Assembly: GCA_041494885.1 (NCBI GenBank)
Contig: JBGQBO010000028.1
Location: 1 to 64,000 of the forward strand
Direction: 5' to 3'
Origin: JAIQFV01 sp041494885
Lineage (GTDB): Bacteria; Acidobacteriota; Terriglobia; JAIQFV01
Length of the DNA stretch: 64,000 nt
The position numbers and the translations under genes were made by a program. This document shows positions 62,152-64,000 of the stretch, in pieces. Within the stretch, counting starts at the first letter, position 1, and the number at the start of each line of letters is the position of its first letter. Under the pieces are notes generated by a model that had not been told where the DNA came from, ran no database searches, and worked only from the letters and a program-made list of their open reading frames with translations.

Positions 62152-63768
62152 ATGCAACAGACTTACGACGTGGTTGTAATCGGCTCGGGTTTCGGGGGGG
62201 CCATCACCTCCTGCCGCTTGGCGCAGGCGGGACGCTCGGTGTGCGTTTTGGAGCGGGGAAGGAAATGGGAGAAGACGGAATTCCCGAGAGCGCCAGCGGA
62301 AGTCGCGAGCTCCTTCTGGAGGAAAGGTGAAAGTCTTGGGTTTCTGGAATACAAGACGTTCAAGAAAATGGACGTCATACAGGGCTGTGGCGTCGGCGGG
62401 GGGTCACTCCACTACTTCAACGTCCATCTGAGAGCCCCCTCGGAGATCGTGGGGGAAAAAGGATGGCCGTCCCAGGTGACCCGCCCGATTCTCGATCCTT
62501 ACTACACCCTGGCTGAGGGTATGCTTGACTCCGCACCCCTGGTCCCGCCTGCAGGGCGGGATTTGCCCCTGAGAACCCAGGCGTTCATGGCCGCCGTCGC
62601 AGCGACTCAGCGCAAGGCGGAGCTGGTTCCGATCGGAGTGTACACAGGAGCGGACAGACGCAACCCTCATAGTGGGATTCCGCAGTCCCCCTGCGATTAT
62701 TCGGGGAACTGCATGATCGGCTGCGTTCTCCACGCCAAAAACACGCTGGATCTAAACTACCTTCCCTTGGCGGAGCATCACGGAGCAGAAATTTTTCCCT
62801 TGCATCAAGCCGACAAGATCGAACCGCTCGGGGAGGGGGGATACCGGGTGCATTTCGAGGCGTTCGACCCCCGTGATCCCCAACGTTCTGAACCGGGCTC
62901 CGTGGTGGGAAGACGCCTTGTGCTTGCAGCGGGAACTCTGGGAACCACTGAACTCCTGTTACGCTCCCGTGACGTCCACCGAACGCTTCCTGGCCTCAGT
63001 CCGATGCTGGGGTCTCGTTTTTCGGGCAATGGGGACTTTATCCTCGCCGGCACTATGGAGGCGGATCGCGTCGTTGACCCCAGTCGAGGGCCAAGCATAA
63101 CCGCTGGGGCTGACTTCTCCACTCAGGCGAACAGGATTTATATCGAGGATCTGGGCTACCCCGACCCGTTCATCTGGCTTCTCGAAGGAGCAATTCCCAG
63201 GACGAGCCGTCTGGGGGATTTGATGATCGCCGCAGTCACCTATCTGCTGGATACCGTGGGGGCGGGCAGAGGGCGAATCAGCTTTGAGGCCGACCGGCTT
63301 TTCCGGGGCGGGGCGACCACACGGTTTCTTCCCTATCTGGGAATGGGGAGCGATGCGGCGGATGGGCGCCTGCAGCTCAGCGATGGATGCATTGACTTGA
63401 AGTGGAGTCACCGCGGAAGCCGCGAGATGATTAAGGAAATGGAGAGTGCCCTGAAAAACCTGAGCTCGAACCTCGGAGGCGAGTACGTTACCAGCCTGCT
63501 CTGGCGATGGCCTCTCAGAAAACTGCTGACAGCCCATCCCTTGGGGGGATGCTTCATGGGAGAAGACAAGGAGTCCAGTGTCACCAACCCGTGCGGTGAG
63601 GTCTGGGATTATCGGGGGCTTTACGTCGCGGACGGTTCGCTGATTCCTACCGCTCTTTCCGTGAACCCCTCTTTGACCATCAGCGCCCTCGCTGAACGGG
63701 TTGCGTTTTGGATGATTCACCAGCGTGAAATGAATTCCGGAGACAGTGAGACCCCGAAAAATCAATGA
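62152..63768 (+). CDS. GMC-family flavin oxidoreductase, cholesterol-oxidase-like
   Basis: An FAD-dependent oxidoreductase of 538 residues. The ADP-binding motif YDVVVIGSGFGGAITSCRLAQ is at residues 5-25, GVGGGSLHYFNVHL (FAD-site loop) follows, SGNCMIGC is a middle cysteine loop, and the C-terminal flavin loop AHPLGGCFMG... GLYVADGSLIPTALSVNPSLTI matches cholesterol oxidase and related GMC proteins. The His in LTAHPLGG is a likely active-site base. There is no Tat signal. A sterol, hopanoid or other alcohol may be the substrate. The propeller gene just upstream may share its transcript. Confidence 0.93.
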   Translation: MQQTYDVVVIGSGFGGAITSCRLAQAGRSVCVLERGRKWEKTEFPRAPAEVASSFWRKGESLGFLEYKTFKKMDVIQGCGVGGGSLHYFNVHLRAPSEIVGEKGWPSQVTRPILDPYYTLAEGMLDSAPLVPPAGRDLPLRTQAFMAAVAATQRKAELVPIGVYTGADRRNPHSGIPQSPCDYSGNCMIGCVLHAKNTLDLNYLPLAEHHGAEIFPLHQADKIEPLGEGGYRVHFEAFDPRDPQRSEPGSVVGRRLVLAAGTLGTTELLLRSRDVHRTLPGLSPMLGSRFSGNGDFILAGTMEADRVVDPSRGPSITAGADFSTQANRIYIEDLGYPDPFIWLLEGAIPRTSRLGDLMIAAVTYLLDTVGAGRGRISFEADRLFRGGATTRFLPYLGMGSDAADGRLQLSDGCIDLKWSHRGSREMIKEMESALKNLSSNLGGEYVTSLLWRWPLRKLLTAHPLGGCFMGEDKESSVTNPCGEVWDYRGLYVADGSLIPTALSVNPSLTISALAERVAFWMIHQREMNSGDSETPKNQ

Positions 63769-63808
63769 ACGTCTAAGGGGGATTTTGGATAGCGGTCCCA
63801 TTAAGGAC

Positions 63809-63921
63809 GGGTGCCGCAGACATGTGTTTCTTGAATGTCTGCGGACGATGGCACGGTGAAGGGCCTCCAAAACCTTGGATACCAGGCGCAGGCATGCCAA
63901 GAGCGCATGCCTGCGGCACCC
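63809..63921 (+). repeat. Nested inverted repeats, GGTGCCGCAGGCATG family
   Basis: An outer inverted pair GGGTGCCGCAG (63809-63819) and CTGCGGCACCC (63911-63921) brackets two inner hairpins: CCGCAGACAT/ATGTCTGCGG (63814-63844) and CGCAGGCATG/CATGCCTGCG (63887-63915). The outer arms equal the flank of the hairpin at 51974. The right copy matches that family closely, and the left has one changed base. The rest of 63769-64000 shows no gene. Confidence 0.8.
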
Positions 63922-64000
63922 GATCGACCGCTGTGATGAAGGATCAGCTGATCCGGCCAAGACTTGCGCCGTCGAACAGTTGGGACAAAAAGGAGCGCGC

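Noticed and set aside
62959..63960. A 333-codon minus-strand frame
   Set aside because: Antisense to the GMC oxidoreductase with its FAD-binding motifs.

Overview
The window looks like a chromosomal segment of an Acidobacteriota-type bacterium. The basis is gene content: an 815-residue duplicated MacB/FtsX permease of the ADOP (acidobacterial duplicated orphan permease) class, two large TonB-dependent receptors with N-terminal carboxypeptidase-like domains, many secreted HEAT/TPR-like proteins of unknown role, PadR-controlled membrane genes, paired M16 peptidases and a moderately high G+C content. This is inference from families, not a phylogenetic result. I saw no rRNA, tRNA, CRISPR array, prophage or intact transposase gene.

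Layout. 1-3268: a truncated zinc-metalloprotease-like gene followed by two secreted unknowns. 3327-14854: a long minus-strand run with the translational GTPase TypA/BipA, the ADOP permease, a very large membrane patatin-like lipase, an alpha/beta hydrolase, a VOC protein and an M28 aminopeptidase. 15226-23311: plus strand, a TonB receptor, a stand-alone glycosyltransferase-51 protein, an AstE/M14-like zinc hydrolase and an ABC-2 type ATPase-permease pair. 23449-27351: minus strand, an orphan PAS/cysteine protein, then an iron-sulfur protein fused to an SCP2 domain preceded by a MarR repressor, with matching palindromic operators before each of the last two genes, then a secreted unknown. 27713-33503: a secreted HEAT-repeat protein and a second TonB receptor. 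33639-38233: a polysaccharide flippase, a PaaK/CapK-like adenylate-forming protein and an SLC13 permease. 38704-45669: plus strand, a deoxyhypusine-synthase-like protein with an ornithine/lysine decarboxylase (polyamine operon), a degenerate endonuclease III homologue, a TPR protein with two aspartic-protease DTG motifs and a secreted unknown. 45720-47825: a lipoprotein, a truncated ECF sigma factor, and a PadR regulator with its membrane partner. 48274-51959: a translationally coupled active/inactive M16 peptidase pair. 52149-52671: a BrnT-BrnA toxin-antitoxin pair with promoter and operator. 53184-55931: a GNAT acetyltransferase, a DDAH-like amidinohydrolase and a secreted unknown. 56450-63768: a tandemly duplicated orphan protein, a metallophosphoesterase, a beta-propeller-like protein and a GMC (cholesterol-oxidase-like) flavoprotein.

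The least ordinary signal is not protein coding. Several intergenic regions carry families of short GC-rich perfect hairpins. There are two diverged copies of a roughly 215-bp element (20182-20396 and 58356-58573) that share a conserved core but carry different hairpins at the same place. A composite inverted-repeat element (52752-53150) encloses seven different hairpins. A related hairpin cluster lies at 56101-56390, and a third palindrome family sits at 51974-52013 and 63809-63921. Together they suggest non-autonomous palindromic elements that exchange hairpin modules.

The best-supported regulatory circuits are the MarR operon (23-bp-scale promoter/operator overlap, second operator before the target gene), the PadR promoter with an inverted repeat over its -10, and the BrnTA promoter with an inverted repeat over its -10 and an almost leaderless transcript.
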